From Acanthamoeba sp. SK_2022b (lineage: Eukaryota > Discosea > Longamoebia > Acanthamoebidae), in contig JANDJZ010000485.1 of the NCBI GenBank assembly GCA_027943245.1, positions 1 to 36,050 of the forward strand: a stretch of 36,050 nt of DNA, in the 5' to 3' direction. Of this stretch, positions 1 to 9,890 are shown piece by piece; positions within the stretch are counted from its first letter, which is position 1; every line of letters begins with the position of its first letter. The position numbers were made by a program, and so were the translations under genes. Under the pieces are notes generated by a model. The model made no database searches and was not told the DNA's origin. It worked only from the letters and a program-made list of their open reading frames with translations.

Positions 1-1
1 G

Positions 2-844
2 CCGCTGGTCTTTGACTTGATCGAATGTCGACACGTCCACTACACACGTGGCGTGGTCGCGGCCGAGGGCGGCGGCGGCCTGGGTGGCGTGCGGGGCGGC
101 GAGGCGCTGGCCCGGGCGATGGACACGCTCGGGCTGGCCACGGTTGAGACGGCGGAGGTGATCCACGCCTGCGCCAGCGCCGCGCGAGCCCACGCCCTCT
201 CGTTGGTCAGCCGCGACGGATGGAAGATCGTCTACTCGGGTAGGTCTGCTGATATGTTTTTTATTAATTTTCTATTGTTACGTATCAATTATATATATAT
301 ATATATATTGATATTATCATTAAGAAATACTAATTGTTACGGGCGCGCCAGGTGACACGATCCAGCCCTGCCAGGAGCTGATCGAGCTGGGCATGGGCGC
401 GACGGTGCTCATTCACGAAGCGACTTTCGCCCAGGACAAGGCACGCGAAGCCCGGCGCAAGTTCCACACCACAGCCGACGACGCCGTGGAAGCCGGTGCG
501 CGCTTGCCCGAGTGCCCCCCCCCCACATTTGTCGTTTCTGCTCACACGGAACGTGTCGCGCTGTGACAGGGATGAAGATGGGGGCAGCGCGGGTCGTGCT
601 GACCCACTTTAGCCACCAGTACGTGCGGAGCCTGCCGCCATTCGCGCCCAACGCGCGTGCGGCATGGGCCACGGACCTGATGTGCATCCGGCTGTGCGAC
701 CTGGTCTCTCTGCCGCTGGCCGTGGCGCCCATGGCTGCCTTTTTCGCCGACCAGGAGCAGCGCCGGCGCCTCGGCGCCAAGCCAGACGCAGACTCTGAGG
801 ACGAGATCGAGATCTCTGGCGACGAAGCACAGGACAAGTCGTAG
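2..844 (+). CDS. tRNase Z (ELAC-type), C-terminal part, 3 exons
   Basis: Zinc-dependent endonuclease that trims the 3' trailer from pre-tRNA. Only the C-terminal part is in the window; the gene enters from the left. Exons 2-239, 352-495 and 570-844 join in phase (S-G-D-T across intron 1; G-M-K-M across intron 2) and end at TAG. Visible family motifs: DGWKIVYSGDT (metal-binding Asp), LIHEATF, and L-T-H-F-S-H-Q-Y close to the C-terminus, which matches the conserved LTHFSxRY His motif of tRNase Z. The tail is acidic (DSEDEIEISGDE). The long spacing between H-containing motifs and the eukaryotic context favour the long ELAC2-like form, but the N-terminal half is not visible. Both introns are GT-AG; intron 1 is AT-rich, unlike the GC-rich exons. 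Confidence 0.85.
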
Positions 845-927
845 CCTTCTTCCCTTCCTCTTAATGCTCCTCTTCTCTTGTTCCATTGTAAATACGTGTT
901 GAGGTCATGCACTGCGTACACTACCAG

Positions 928-931
<4 letters not shown>

Positions 932-1002
<71 letters not shown>
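932..1002. repeat. (GT)n microsatellite
   Basis: About 35 uninterrupted GT units. Similar CA/TG tracts sit inside introns of host genes further along the window, so this one may also mark an intron. It creates spurious Val-Cys and Thr-His open frames on both strands. Confidence 0.97.
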
Positions 1003-1004
<2 letters not shown>

Positions 1005-1182
1005 TGGGTGCGCGGCCCTGGGCTACCAGGGCATGAACTTTCACGGCGTCGGCATCACGGCGGCCTACGCGCCGTGGACCTACATGGCCGGCACTGCCGC
1101 AGGTCACCCGCTCTACGCCATGCTGGCCTTTGCCGGGCAGCGGCTGTCGCCTACATCCTGCCGGCCCGGTCGCGTCTGCTAG
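1003..1182 (+). other. Possible 3' exon or gene remnant
   Basis: After the (GT)n tract an open frame reads GYQGMNFHGVGITAAYAP, then WTYMAGTAAGHPLYAMLAFAG, ending at TAG near 1180. A candidate acceptor (ccag) lies at 1026-1029. The composition looks protein-like but I recognise no family. From 1183 to 1460 I see no further coding sequence. It may be the end of a gene whose other exons are lost, or a chance frame. Confidence 0.25.
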
Positions 1183-1455
1183 ATGTCTAGAGCATGCAGC
1201 ACCAGCTGGGCGGGTGGAGCGCGGGATCGTCGTTAACCATCGCGACATTGCGGGCGGTGCGGCCAATGCCACGGAAAGCCCCGGGTCTTGAGCGTGGCGG
1301 CCAAACACTCCCAACGAGTGGCGCTTGTCCCTCGAGCAAGCCTCAGCTGTATGGGACACGATCAGTTTACAATGAGGCTCTAACATTGGCTGGTCATTGT
1401 ATCGGCGTTCTTCTTGGTACAAGGCGCCATCACGCGTAGAAAAACTTCATATTGA

Positions 1456-1479
1456 TGTCACTAAGTGGATTTAAATCCA
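1456..1479 (+). repeat. Left target duplication and terminal inverted repeat
   Basis: TGTCA duplication (1456-1460) followed by the 19-bp TIR CTAAGTGGATTTAAATCCA. The inner part, TGGATTTAAATCCA, is itself a perfect palindrome. Confidence 0.82.
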
Positions 1480-1764
1480 TACGCCCATACAACCGTGTTG
1501 TAAGCACGATAAACGTAAATATGAACAAACCTGTGTACACGTTTGTGCAGTGCATGCACAAAGGGGGCACGGGAGACCTTTAAGGATACACAGCTCCTGC
1601 ACCAAAAAAAAAAACCGTAGGTCGTTTAGCAGTGGGAGGCAGCAGTTGAGTGCGCAAAAGGTTGGAAATGGTAAGAAAAGGGGCAATACAGTCAAAAAGA
1701 GAGCTTGTTATTAGAGAAAAGAGAGGAGAGCCATGTATTCTGGAATACTATGTCTGTAAAAAGC

Positions 1765-4700
1765 TTACACCTGAGACTGCATCTGCACGTTGTGCACGAA
1801 CTTTTCAGAGCAGTATGACCGTCCAGACTCACCCAAGCACACGCATTCCTGGTTAATGGAGTACTCACACCCAGGAGCAGAGCAGGCCACTACCTTGCCA
1901 GGAGCCTCAACAGTGGAGCGAAGGCAGACAGGGCAGTGGTTGATGTCAGCAGCAAACAGGTCCTGGCTGGAAGGAAGGTTGTGAGGCTTGGGGAGGTTGA
2001 CTGGAGCTAAAGGGAGAGCATCTCCAAGCAAAGGGGGGCTGAGGGGCAGCATGATGGAGGTGGAAGAGGTAGAAGAAGAGGCAGGACACTCTCATAGAGA
2101 AGCGGCAGGTGAGACTGGGCAAAACGCCACTGTCTCTGATCCTTCTTGACAGCAATGGAATTGTGGCCAAGAAGAATGGCAGCTAATGAAGCAGAGTGTG
2201 TGCCAGCAAACACATTGAGAATCCACTGGCCAGGGTGGCTGAAGATCCTGATGAAGCGCTTGAGTGCCTTGAGTGGTTTCTGGCCATAGTTGAGAGGCTT
2301 GTGCGAATTGGACTTCCAGAGCTTTGGAGCAGGGCAGGAGAAGGAAAGTTGGAAGTCATCAGGAGTGCTTGGCAAGAACACCACATTGTTGCTAGATCCA
2401 AAGCGGAGGAGGATGTAGGTCTCAAAGTTGTTGTAGAGCCATTGGTGAGCGCCGCCCTAGCCGCTGGTCAGTGTCATGACGCCAAGGCTAACAGACCAGC
2501 CAGTGTGGTGTTTCTTTATGACCTTGGTGTACTTGGAAGCAAGGCTGTGCTCGCAGAAGATGACTGCAATGAAGTTGGCCTGCTTGTAGGCAATCTTGAT
2601 TGTGTTGATGAGTGTGTTAAAGCTCTTGACTGGGTAGGGCTTGTAGTCCCAGTAGTCAGCATCGGTTATGCCCTTGGAGGGTGTGAGGCCATAGGGAAGG
2701 TTGATAATCACCAGAGCTGTAGTTGGAAAGGGGAGTATGTAAGCAACTAAACAACAATGAGTGTGGAGATGTATTCCAGAATACAATTGACCATCACAAT
2801 AGTATTCTGGAATACAATTGTACCAGCTCATTTCTTGATGGTATTCTGGAATACAAGTGAGTGGTATGTATGGTAATTTTTACAGGGGGCCCCAATGGAG
2901 CACTTGCCAAGAGCAATATTTGCAGCACAGATGGTGGTGTTGTTGGGGAAGTCATGGCGCCACATCTGTGTTGTGTCCTCTGCTCTGACCACCTATGGCG
3001 ATGCCAGAGCTAGGATGTGGGACTTGAAGTCCATGGGGTAGTCCTGCTTGCCTGACTGGTGTGAGAGGCACTTGAGTGACATCTGCAAGGGGGTTTCCAC
3101 AGACAAGCGCCTTGATGATGCGCCAGACATCCACCTGGTTGTGTGTGAGCTGGAAGAGAGGGTCTAGGCTCTGCTTGTTTGCACCAAGAGCAGCAGCAGT
3201 GAGCTCCTTGCCAGACATTGTCCACTGATGGCAACCTTGAAAGTTGCCACTGCCCAGGTCAACCTGACTAGTTGCCTTGAGCGGCTGCTGAAGGTACTGT
3301 GCCCTGGCCATCTGCAGCTGTCTTGAGGTGTGAGCTGGTGTTGCGCCATAACAGCAAGAGAGCAAGGGCACCTTATCCTTGGACGTCATCTCAGAGCGGA
3401 GTGACCCATCAGTGTTTTGGCGAGCAGCAACAAGTGCTACCTCCATCATGTCAGTGTCAGAGTAGTCTGGCCACCAGTAGACAGTTGTGAGGCAGCAGGC
3501 GCAATGCTGCTGTGGATCAGGGACCCCCTCAGCCTTGAGATAAACGTAGGCCTCCCAGTGATGGTTGCCACCTGCTACCCAGCCAGCATACATCTTGCAT
3601 AGCTCATGCAAGATGAGGCTAGCATTCTCCTTGCAGGCACAGTCCAGAGCAGCATTCTTGACATCTGCAGTGGAGGTTAGTATTCTGGAATTGAGAACAG
3701 CTGTGGTGTATTCCAGAATAACAAGCAATGGTGTGTTTGTGCGTACCTTCAGGGCAGATGACAACAACAAAGAATGGCTCAGTTATGGCTACAGGGTTTG
3801 TGGGTATTCCACTTGGCCACTGCTTCCACCTCCTCTGTTTTGTGGAATGGTTGCTGGAAGCATAATTTAATTTGCAAGCTGAGGTACCATTCTGTTCTTG
3901 CTTACTGCAACACTTAGGTGTGGCCTCCTCAGCAGGCACTGAGATGACATGCTCCTCCTCCTCCTCTTCCAATGCTATCAAAAGGACATTGGGCAAGCTC
4001 TTCCCATGCACAGCAGTCCAGCATGCTCTGTGAACTGGGCCAGTTGCACTCTGCACTATTGGCTTCAGAGCAGGGCCACTGGGAGGAGTCAATGGCTGAG
4101 TAAGTGTAGGGCTGGTTAACTGGGATGACACATCAGCCTCACCAATTTCTTCTTCAGGTGCCTCATGTAGCCCTGCCACTTCCATGGTGTCCTCTTCACT
4201 TGAGCTTTCTGAGGAAGGGCTGGGTGATTTGGAAGGAGAGGAAGATGTGATTGGCAGCTTGTCTTTACCCTTGCACCTTCTCTGGCTATCCTTGGTTGTC
4301 TTTCTCTTTTTGACTTGTCTGGTGCTGACATCAAGTTCCTCCTCTTTGTCCTCCACACCACTCTTGGCAGGGCAATGTTTCTCACCTATCAGGGAAGGGG
4401 GTATGGTGGGCAGCTGCTGTGAGGCCTTGCTTAACTTCAAGAGACAGTCAAGCCTGCCTGTAGGATTGAGGGAAAAGCATCAGCAACAGGCGTGTGTAGA
4501 GCATATTCCAGAATACAACTTGACATGTAATGTATTCCAAAAGTGAATTTGGATTACTGCCATCCAGAACCCCAAAAACTTGCACCCATGGACATGACAC
4601 AAACATACAACCTAAGAAAGTTGCTTACCATGAAATGTTTGAACATTCAGTTTCCCTTTGACACTGCCCTTGAGCTCCTTTGGTAGCACATCCCACATTA

Positions 4701-5086
4701 CCTTGTTGTAGAGGTCCACAAAGTGGTCTTTCCCAGCAATGGATGTTACTGTTGCATTCTCTTCCTTATTTGGCATGGTTGTCTCAAAGTCTGAGAGTAT
4801 GCCAAGGCATGCAATTGATTTTGTATCACCAGCTGATTATGCCCACATCAGCTTCACATACTTGGCGTTGGGGTTGTGCCCAACCTGCCTGAAACCAAGC
4901 ACATACACTCCCCATCATTAGTGGATGGAATCAGCAACAAATGTATGCCCCCCCCCACTTTATGCATTTTGTTATTATTGAATCATCTTGGCCAACTTCA
5001 CTAATCAATACTTACCTTGCGTAGTCGCGGTCCTCCTCATACTCAAGGTACCACGGCAGCATTGAAACAACGCTCTTCTTACTCAT
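1765..5086 (-). pseudogene. Beta-class DNA methyltransferase with C-terminal Cys finger, decayed
   Basis: Exons on the minus strand: 5086-5016, 4888-4629, 4457-3747, 3664-2884, then 2716 to about 2000, and a C-terminal part ending at 1765. Start MSKKSVVSMLPWYLEYEEDR; the middle is Ser/Glu-rich (disordered). Catalytic motif IV reads I-I-N-L-P-Y-G (2708-2688), followed by a target-recognition-like stretch, K-P-L-K-A-L-K-R-F-I (motif X-like) and the SAM loop V-F-A-G-T-H-S (near 2213-2193). The order IV-TRD-X-I is the beta class of amino-methyltransferases (N6-adenine or N4-cytosine; PF01555-like). The C-terminus has C-x2-C-x13-C-x4-C-x7-C-x1-C-x8-C, PHD-like. Disruptions: TAA 4837-4839, TAG 2993-2995, TAG 2457-2459, one frameshift in the exon 3664-2884 and another near 2050. 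NLPY for D/NPPY and FAGTH for FxGxG are atypical, so activity is doubtful even if the frame were intact. Confidence 0.72.
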
Positions 5087-5600
5087 GACTGGGATGGTGG
5101 TGATGTGGTTATGGCTGTGGTGGCGCGACTTGACAAAACCCAACCAACAAGCAGAAATTTTGCTTGCGCCATAAACCACGCACATGCCAATGCAGCAACC
5201 ACCTTAAAATTGCTTCATCAGCTCTGCTCTCCAAACGCTGCAATAACCTATGCGTTTTTTTGACCTGACTCTTTTGTACAACTGTACAGCTCTGTCAACT
5301 GATTGTCTTGAATGGACTTTGTGTGCGTGCTCCATGTATCAACTTTTGTGATGTGTTTGTAAAGGTGTGTGTTCCTGTTGGAGTGCGCAAATGTAGCAGG
5401 GTATCTGGACTCGCTTGCATACTGCTTTTCCAACTCTCAGGAGCCTTCACCAGGGTTGCTTGCAAGCACCAGTGCTGTGCTCTGCAATGCTACCAACGGT
5501 AATCTTGGGCAAACAGTAACTTGATGACATGGTTTGTGTATTCCAGAATACACAACCTGTTACTCTTTGTGTGCTCAAGTTCTTCCCTTTACCAAATTCC
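5087..5600. promoter_or_regulatory. Divergent promoter region inside the transposon
   Basis: Lies between the methyltransferase start (5086, minus) and the transposase-like gene (plus). It holds one perfect GTATTCCAGAATAC site at 5538-5551. A Cys-rich plus-strand open frame at 5308-5502 could be a first exon but has no recognisable motif. No TATA box is convincing. Confidence 0.3.
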
Positions 5601-7657
5601 TTTCTATTGCTTAATGCTAACACCAGGCCTGGTGGTGCTCTGTTTGAGACATGGTTTTTCCTGAATGGAAGGAAATCATTGCTTGGACAAGCATGCCATT
5701 GGTTGCAGGAAGGTGCACTTCTGCCCAAACAGCTGTGCCTGCAGATCTGGGAAGTACATGCCCAAAAGTGGTGCTGCTGCCTTTGCCCCTCAACCACCAT
5801 CTCTCTTATGTTAAACCTGTGGCACGCCAGGAGCTTCTGGGTTTGACATACTCTTAAGAGCTGCAAGCAACAAGAACACTGCTCCACTGTTTCATCACAG
5901 CCTCTTACTGCACTCCAGAGGCCTTTCACGCAGAGGCAAAAACTATCTGAGTGACATGGAGCTGAGTCTCTCTGCGCAGACCTTTTCTTGTCTACTCAGA
6001 AGCTGAGTAGCATTGTACTGGGCTGCTCTGTTCTTGTCACTCCTCTCCCTCCCACATGCTTGGTGGATTGACAACTTCAACAAAGGCTTCCAGAGGTCCC
6101 TGGCCACCTACTTCCGCCTGGACTGCACTGCATTTGTATTGGTGCTGCTCCAGTGGGATGACACAGGAGAAGATGACAGTGCTAGGAGCCAGCTTTCCCT
6201 ACCAAACTCCTTTGACCTTGATCATCTTATGCTCTTTATCTCAAGCTTTGATGACTACCAGCAGGCCAACACTCTGCTTACTTCATTAGCATGTGCTTTA
6301 CAGGTCACCAACAACCCTATGAGGCCAAAAGATGCTGTTACCCACGCAGCCATGATGCTACAACGACAACTGCCTTCTGTTGCCCAACCTTATACATCAA
6401 TATCAACCAGGTAACTTGAAGTTCGAAGCACAAGGTGAAGCGCCTGTACCAGTCTCACACTTCATCCCACTGGAGCTGTGGCCCACCAATGTTGGCAGTA
6501 ATGAAGGCTTTGATGAAGCCTTCCAGAAGGTTCACAAGTTCTACAAAAAACACTCACACTCACCCCACTCCTATGGTGTGGCAGACATCAACATCTTTTA
6601 CCATTACTACCTGGTGCGCTCTCTTACTTTTATTATCTAATCTACTCACGAACCACCCAACAACCTGCAGAGAGCTTTCAACAACTTGGGTTCAGGCAAA
6701 GCTTACAAGGATGAACTGTTACTATGTTTGGGATCCTGGCATCCATACAAAGTGGCTAGTGAATTGCTGTGGAAGGTACAGCCAACACAATATGTGTAAT
6801 TCCAGAATACACAAGCCATGCTAAATTGTATTCTGGAATACTACCAAGGTTCTAACCTTGTGCATACTAACATCTTCCAACCTCCAGACTTACCTTCACA
6901 CAATCACCAGTCCAGCCTTTCATGCCATCACACCAACTTCACTCTGTTATGTTAAGCCTCGACTTGCCACACTGACCCACCTCTACACCTTGTTGACTGA
7001 AAGCTATCCAGTTGTAGCCAGTTCCCATCAGCTGGTGGCCAATCAAGCCATGGATGCGCTCACTGCAAAAGTTGCACAACACCTAATTGACTTCTTTGAG
7101 TTCTACCTCCCTCTGGTACCCCAAACCTTTAGACAGGTTTCTGGTTGTGGGCCAGTTAGTACCTTTGACAGTCCATCATCATTACTCAGGTTTGCGATTA
7201 TGGTGTGTGCTTGTGTTTCAACAACTATGACCTGTGGTTTTGCTACTACCATCGTCTGTTCTTGGTCTTTCTTGGCTTGGCACCCAAGGGCCAGTATGCA
7301 CGAAGTTGCCTGCTCTACCTTCACCTCCTCAACCATTGGCAGGAGGAAGGCCTCTCTGTGGTCAGGCACTTGTCCAGCTCCATCTTCTTGTTCAATGAGG
7401 AGGTTGGAGAGGTGACCTTTGCCCAGCTGGCCAGGACAGTACTTGGCAACACAGACCAGTCTTCCTTGGCCAAACTGCAGGAGGCTTACAAGGCCCAGCC
7501 TTACATTGCTGCAGTTTCACCAGTTACCTATGAAGACTCACACAGTGACTTGAAGGACTTCCCACAGGAGCTACTAGCCATGAAAGAGCATCTACAGGTT
7601 GCAGTTGCACAGATCACCTGTGGTTTGTGGCGCCCTTACAAAAAGCTTGGTACCTAG
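5600..7657 (+). pseudogene. Transposase-like gene, spliced, disrupted
   Basis: Best-supported exons: about 6010-6613, 6671-6775, 6888-7115 and 7190-7657 (TAG). Joins are GT-AG and in phase. Possible earlier coding lies at 5650-5860 (frame with T-C-P-K-V-V-L-L-P-L-P), ending at a stop, and TGA 6007-6009 precedes the first good exon; a frameshift falls near 6385. Features: W-W-I-D-N-F-N-K-G at 6061-6087, V-A-D-I-N-I-F-Y-H-Y-Y-L ending at 6613, G-S-W-H-P-Y-K (6730-6750), and F-N-E-E-V-G-E-V-T-F near 7390. Asp, Trp-His and Glu in this order resemble the layout of eukaryotic DDE transposases and DUF6589-type transposon proteins. That is inference from memory of the pattern; the position between TIRs is the main support. 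Confidence 0.5.
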
Positions 7658-8204
7658 CTTACTTCCTTCAGATTGAACCATTGCCTCATCCACCTTGACA
7701 GCTAATTCAGTTCTGGCCCAGCTGGAAAGGGGGCAAAGAGTTTAAAACAGGAAAGTGTTACTCAGCTTGCCCAAGACTTACCTTTTGACAAAGCAATGCC
7801 AACTACTTTCAGACCAGCTTCTTTTGAGCCTGCCCTAAAAACAGTCAACGAGTTCTTAACTTCGTGGCTTCTTTCAGAAGCCTGAAGGTGCACAAAATGT
7901 ATGTGAAATGTATTCCAGAATACTAACGGCCTTTCTCTCTGTTACACTATAGTCTTTGCCCCCCACTGCTGCCACAACTCTGTACACTGAAAAGTGTTGC
8001 CCCTGACAACTTCACCCTTCTCTGCTTTGCCTCTGGTCCTCCTGTTGTTTCCCCCAGCTTTTGGTAGCCTGCTCTCAAACATGTGGTTTTGCATTTGCCC
8101 TCATTTGACACTGCAGATTCTTGCTCCCTACCCTGCCTAAACAAAAGCCCCCCAATTTGAGGGTTTTTTGCATTTCTCATGCACAACACAGTGATTGTGG
8201 TGTT
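7658..8204. other. Transposon right-hand non-coding arm
   Basis: Contains one perfect GTATTCCAGAATAC site (7910-7923). No credible gene was seen; open frames on the minus strand are low in coding character. Confidence 0.5.
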
Positions 8205-8228
8205 TGAATTTAAATCCACTTAGTGTCA
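8205..8228 (-). repeat. Right terminal inverted repeat and target duplication
   Basis: Reverse complement reads CTAAGTGGATTTAAATTCA, 18 of 19 identical to the left end, followed on the plus strand by the TGTCA duplication at 8224-8228. Confidence 0.82.
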
Positions 8229-8264
8229 GGAATCGGCCAAGAGCTGCCCACTCTATTGTTGGAG

Positions 8265-9381
8265 CTAACAAGAGGAAGACGACCGCGAGAAAGAGGCAGG
8301 CAAACGTTGGGCAGCGCGGGCCAAGAGAGCCGAAATGGCGCCACGGTCCTCCACCGGCAAGTGGCCCTGCTTGTAATACTCGTGGAGAAGGCAAAAGGCC
8401 TCTGGCGCCGCCGCCGGGTCGGGGTGCCCCAGCACGTAGGTCAGGCTGCCGTCGTCGCGCGTCACTTGGGGATACACCCACGGCACGCCCTCGATGGTCT
8501 TGCCGCTGTGTCGCGGCACGTGGGGCTCATCTGAAAGCACGGCCAGCCCGCCGGGTCATCGTCCTTTTTGCCACTCTCTGTGCGCATGGTGTCGCCATTG
8601 CACCAGAGGTTGGAACGCGGCCCGACCAGCTGACCCTTGTTGTAGGTCTCATGAACCAAGAAGCCAAACGGTTGGCAGAGCGTCGGCGACTGGGCGTGAT
8701 GCTCGAGCTGTTTGGCGGGGTCGGCCAAGAGGTCAAAGCACGAGCAAACCGTGGTCGTGGCTTGCCCGTGAAGAACGTCGGCCGTGAAGCAAAATGAGCA
8801 CGCCCTTGCCATGGCGTCGGTCATTTTTCCAGTCACCCTCGCACACTATGCCGCCGGTGTATAACCAGGCAGGATAGGACGAGACCCCTTTGCCATGCTG
8901 TCTGCCTTGAGACCATGATCCCACATAGCGAGAGCAGTCGGACACTTGACGTGTGCCCAGGGGCGTGCCCCCGCCAGTCGTGAGGGGAAAGAGCGCCAAG
9001 CGCACCCAGTGCCAGCCCAATGGCGCGCGCCGCAGTGACCAGAGCCTCAGCGGGAAAGCCAGCCTTTTTGCCAGCCTCGAAAGCGGCTTGCGCATTTTCG
9101 TACGCGTTGCCCTCTTCCTCTTCGAGGTTCCCCCCAATGCGCATCAGCTCGTTGCTATCTCGGCTTCTGTTTTCCTCTTCGTTCTCATCTTTGTCCTCAT
9201 CCTGGTCAGCCTCGTCGTCGTCCTTCTCTTCTTCCTTATCTTTGCTGTCCATACACACCCTTTTCTTGCCCTTATCAGCCGCTGTCTTGGGTGGGTCCAC
9301 ATGCATAATCTCGGACGTGTGGGCAGGTGGCGTGCTGGTTGCTTGGGCCTCGGGGGTGGGCGATTCAAAGGGCGGGTCCAT
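8265..9381 (-). pseudogene. MORN-repeat protein gene, probably disrupted
   Basis: Start at 9381: M-D-P-P-F-E-S-P-T-P, then a Lys/Asp/Glu-rich low-complexity stretch and an Ala-rich helix (AYENAQAAFEAGKKAG). A different frame then gives two MORN-type units, Y-V-G-S-W-S-Q-G-R-Q-H-G-K-G-V and G-D-W-K-N-D-R-R-H-G-K-G-V-L. Another frame gives F-G-F-L-V-H-E-T-Y-N-K-G-Q-L-V-G, and the last (8540-8265) G-V-P-W-V-Y-P-Q-V-T-R-D-D-G ending at TAG. An intron with acceptor at about 8530 is possible, but no GT-AG choice I tried joins all segments in phase. MORN units are short membrane- or scaffold-associated repeats. The transposon's right end is only about 40 bp past the stop. Either a pseudogene or a gene with indels in the assembly. 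Confidence 0.5.
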
Positions 9382-9890
9382 CGTCTTTAAAGCTTTTGAG
9401 CTTGGGATGAAAGGTGGTGAGGAGAGTGCTTTTGCTGTTACACAAATGACTAAGTATTATGGGAAGCTTTTAGCTGTGTCTGCCAAATATGGAGACACTG
9501 ACCAAAGCAATACATGGTTGAGGTAACAAGTCACACTCCATGGAATGCTCTCTGCACTGTTTTAACTATGACTATTCCTTCATCTGCACCTTCAACTTCT
9601 CTGAAGCAGAACCTCACAGGACACTTCAGGAAGCTTTGCTGCAGGAATCTCCCTCACTCACAAGAGCAGTCCATCTAGGCCACCTCTTGCCCAATTGAAG
9701 AGCTGGGCAAGCCTCTACCCAGTGCAGCAAGACATAACCTCTTCAAGTGGATGTTATGCTTGTTTATAAATTGAACAGCATTTATTACAGCAACAGATTC
9801 AACAGCAACAACATGCAATGATGCAGAGAACATTCCACTGAGTCCCCACTACCAGTAGTGGACAACAACAGAGGATGACTTTCCATGTTA
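9382..9890. other. AT-richer region without a recognised gene
   Basis: A plus-strand frame reads FELGMKGGEESAFAVTQMTK and on to a stop near 9526, but I cannot link it to a gene. The composition resembles the transposon interior rather than host genes; it may be an old, decayed element. Confidence 0.35.

Larger units (their letters stand above)
1735..7923. repeat. Dispersed 14-bp near-palindrome GTATTC(CA/TG)GAATAC, about 12 copies
   Basis: Perfect copies start at 1735, 2771, 2802, 2841, 5538, 6828 and 7910. Variant copies start at 3680, 3708, 4503, 4532 (half site) and 6797. All are in introns or outside coding exons. Four introns' worth of copies come as pairs with starts 31, 28, 29 and 31 bp apart (2771/2802, 3680/3708, 4503/4532, 6797/6828); in three of the pairs the centres are in opposite orientation, so a transcript could fold into a stem. 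The outermost copies lie about 275 and 300 bp from the two ends in inverted orientation. The core TTCCAGAA fits the TTCnnGAA heat-shock-element pattern, which may be coincidence. Confidence 0.9.
1461..8223. mobile_element. DNA transposon with TIRs, encoding methyltransferase and transposase-like genes
   Basis: Ends are inverted copies of CTAAGTGGATTTAAATCCA (left 1461-1479; right 8205-8223 with one mismatch), flanked by the direct duplication TGTCA (1456-1460 and 8224-8228). The 6763-bp interior is clearly less GC-rich than the host genes and holds two divergent spliced genes: a minus-strand DNA methyltransferase (start 5086) and a plus-strand transposase-like gene (ends 7657). About twelve GTATTC-NN-GAATAC sites occur inside and I saw no good copy outside. 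Both genes carry stops and frameshifts, so this copy is probably non-autonomous now. A 5-bp TSD with CTAAG ends does not let me assign a superfamily; reading the ends as CACTA...TAGTG (CACTA type) leaves no matching duplication. Confidence 0.8.

Noticed and set aside
409..1422. 337-codon minus-strand frame with poly-His/Thr
   Set aside because: Generated by the (GT)n tract and antisense to the tRNase Z exons; no domain.
2457..4839. Nuclear genetic code with TAA/TAG read as Gln
   Set aside because: Host genes here end normally at TAA, TAG and TGA, and the methyltransferase also has frameshifts, so decay explains the stops.
1735..7923. CRISPR-like array
   Set aside because: Copies are irregularly spaced over 6 kb, are near-palindromic, and lie in a eukaryotic spliced context.
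1461..8223. Classification as a CACTA (En/Spm) transposon
   Set aside because: Ends can be read CACTA...TAGTG, but then the flanks (TGT and TCA) are not duplicated, whereas starting at CTAAG gives an exact TGTCA duplication.
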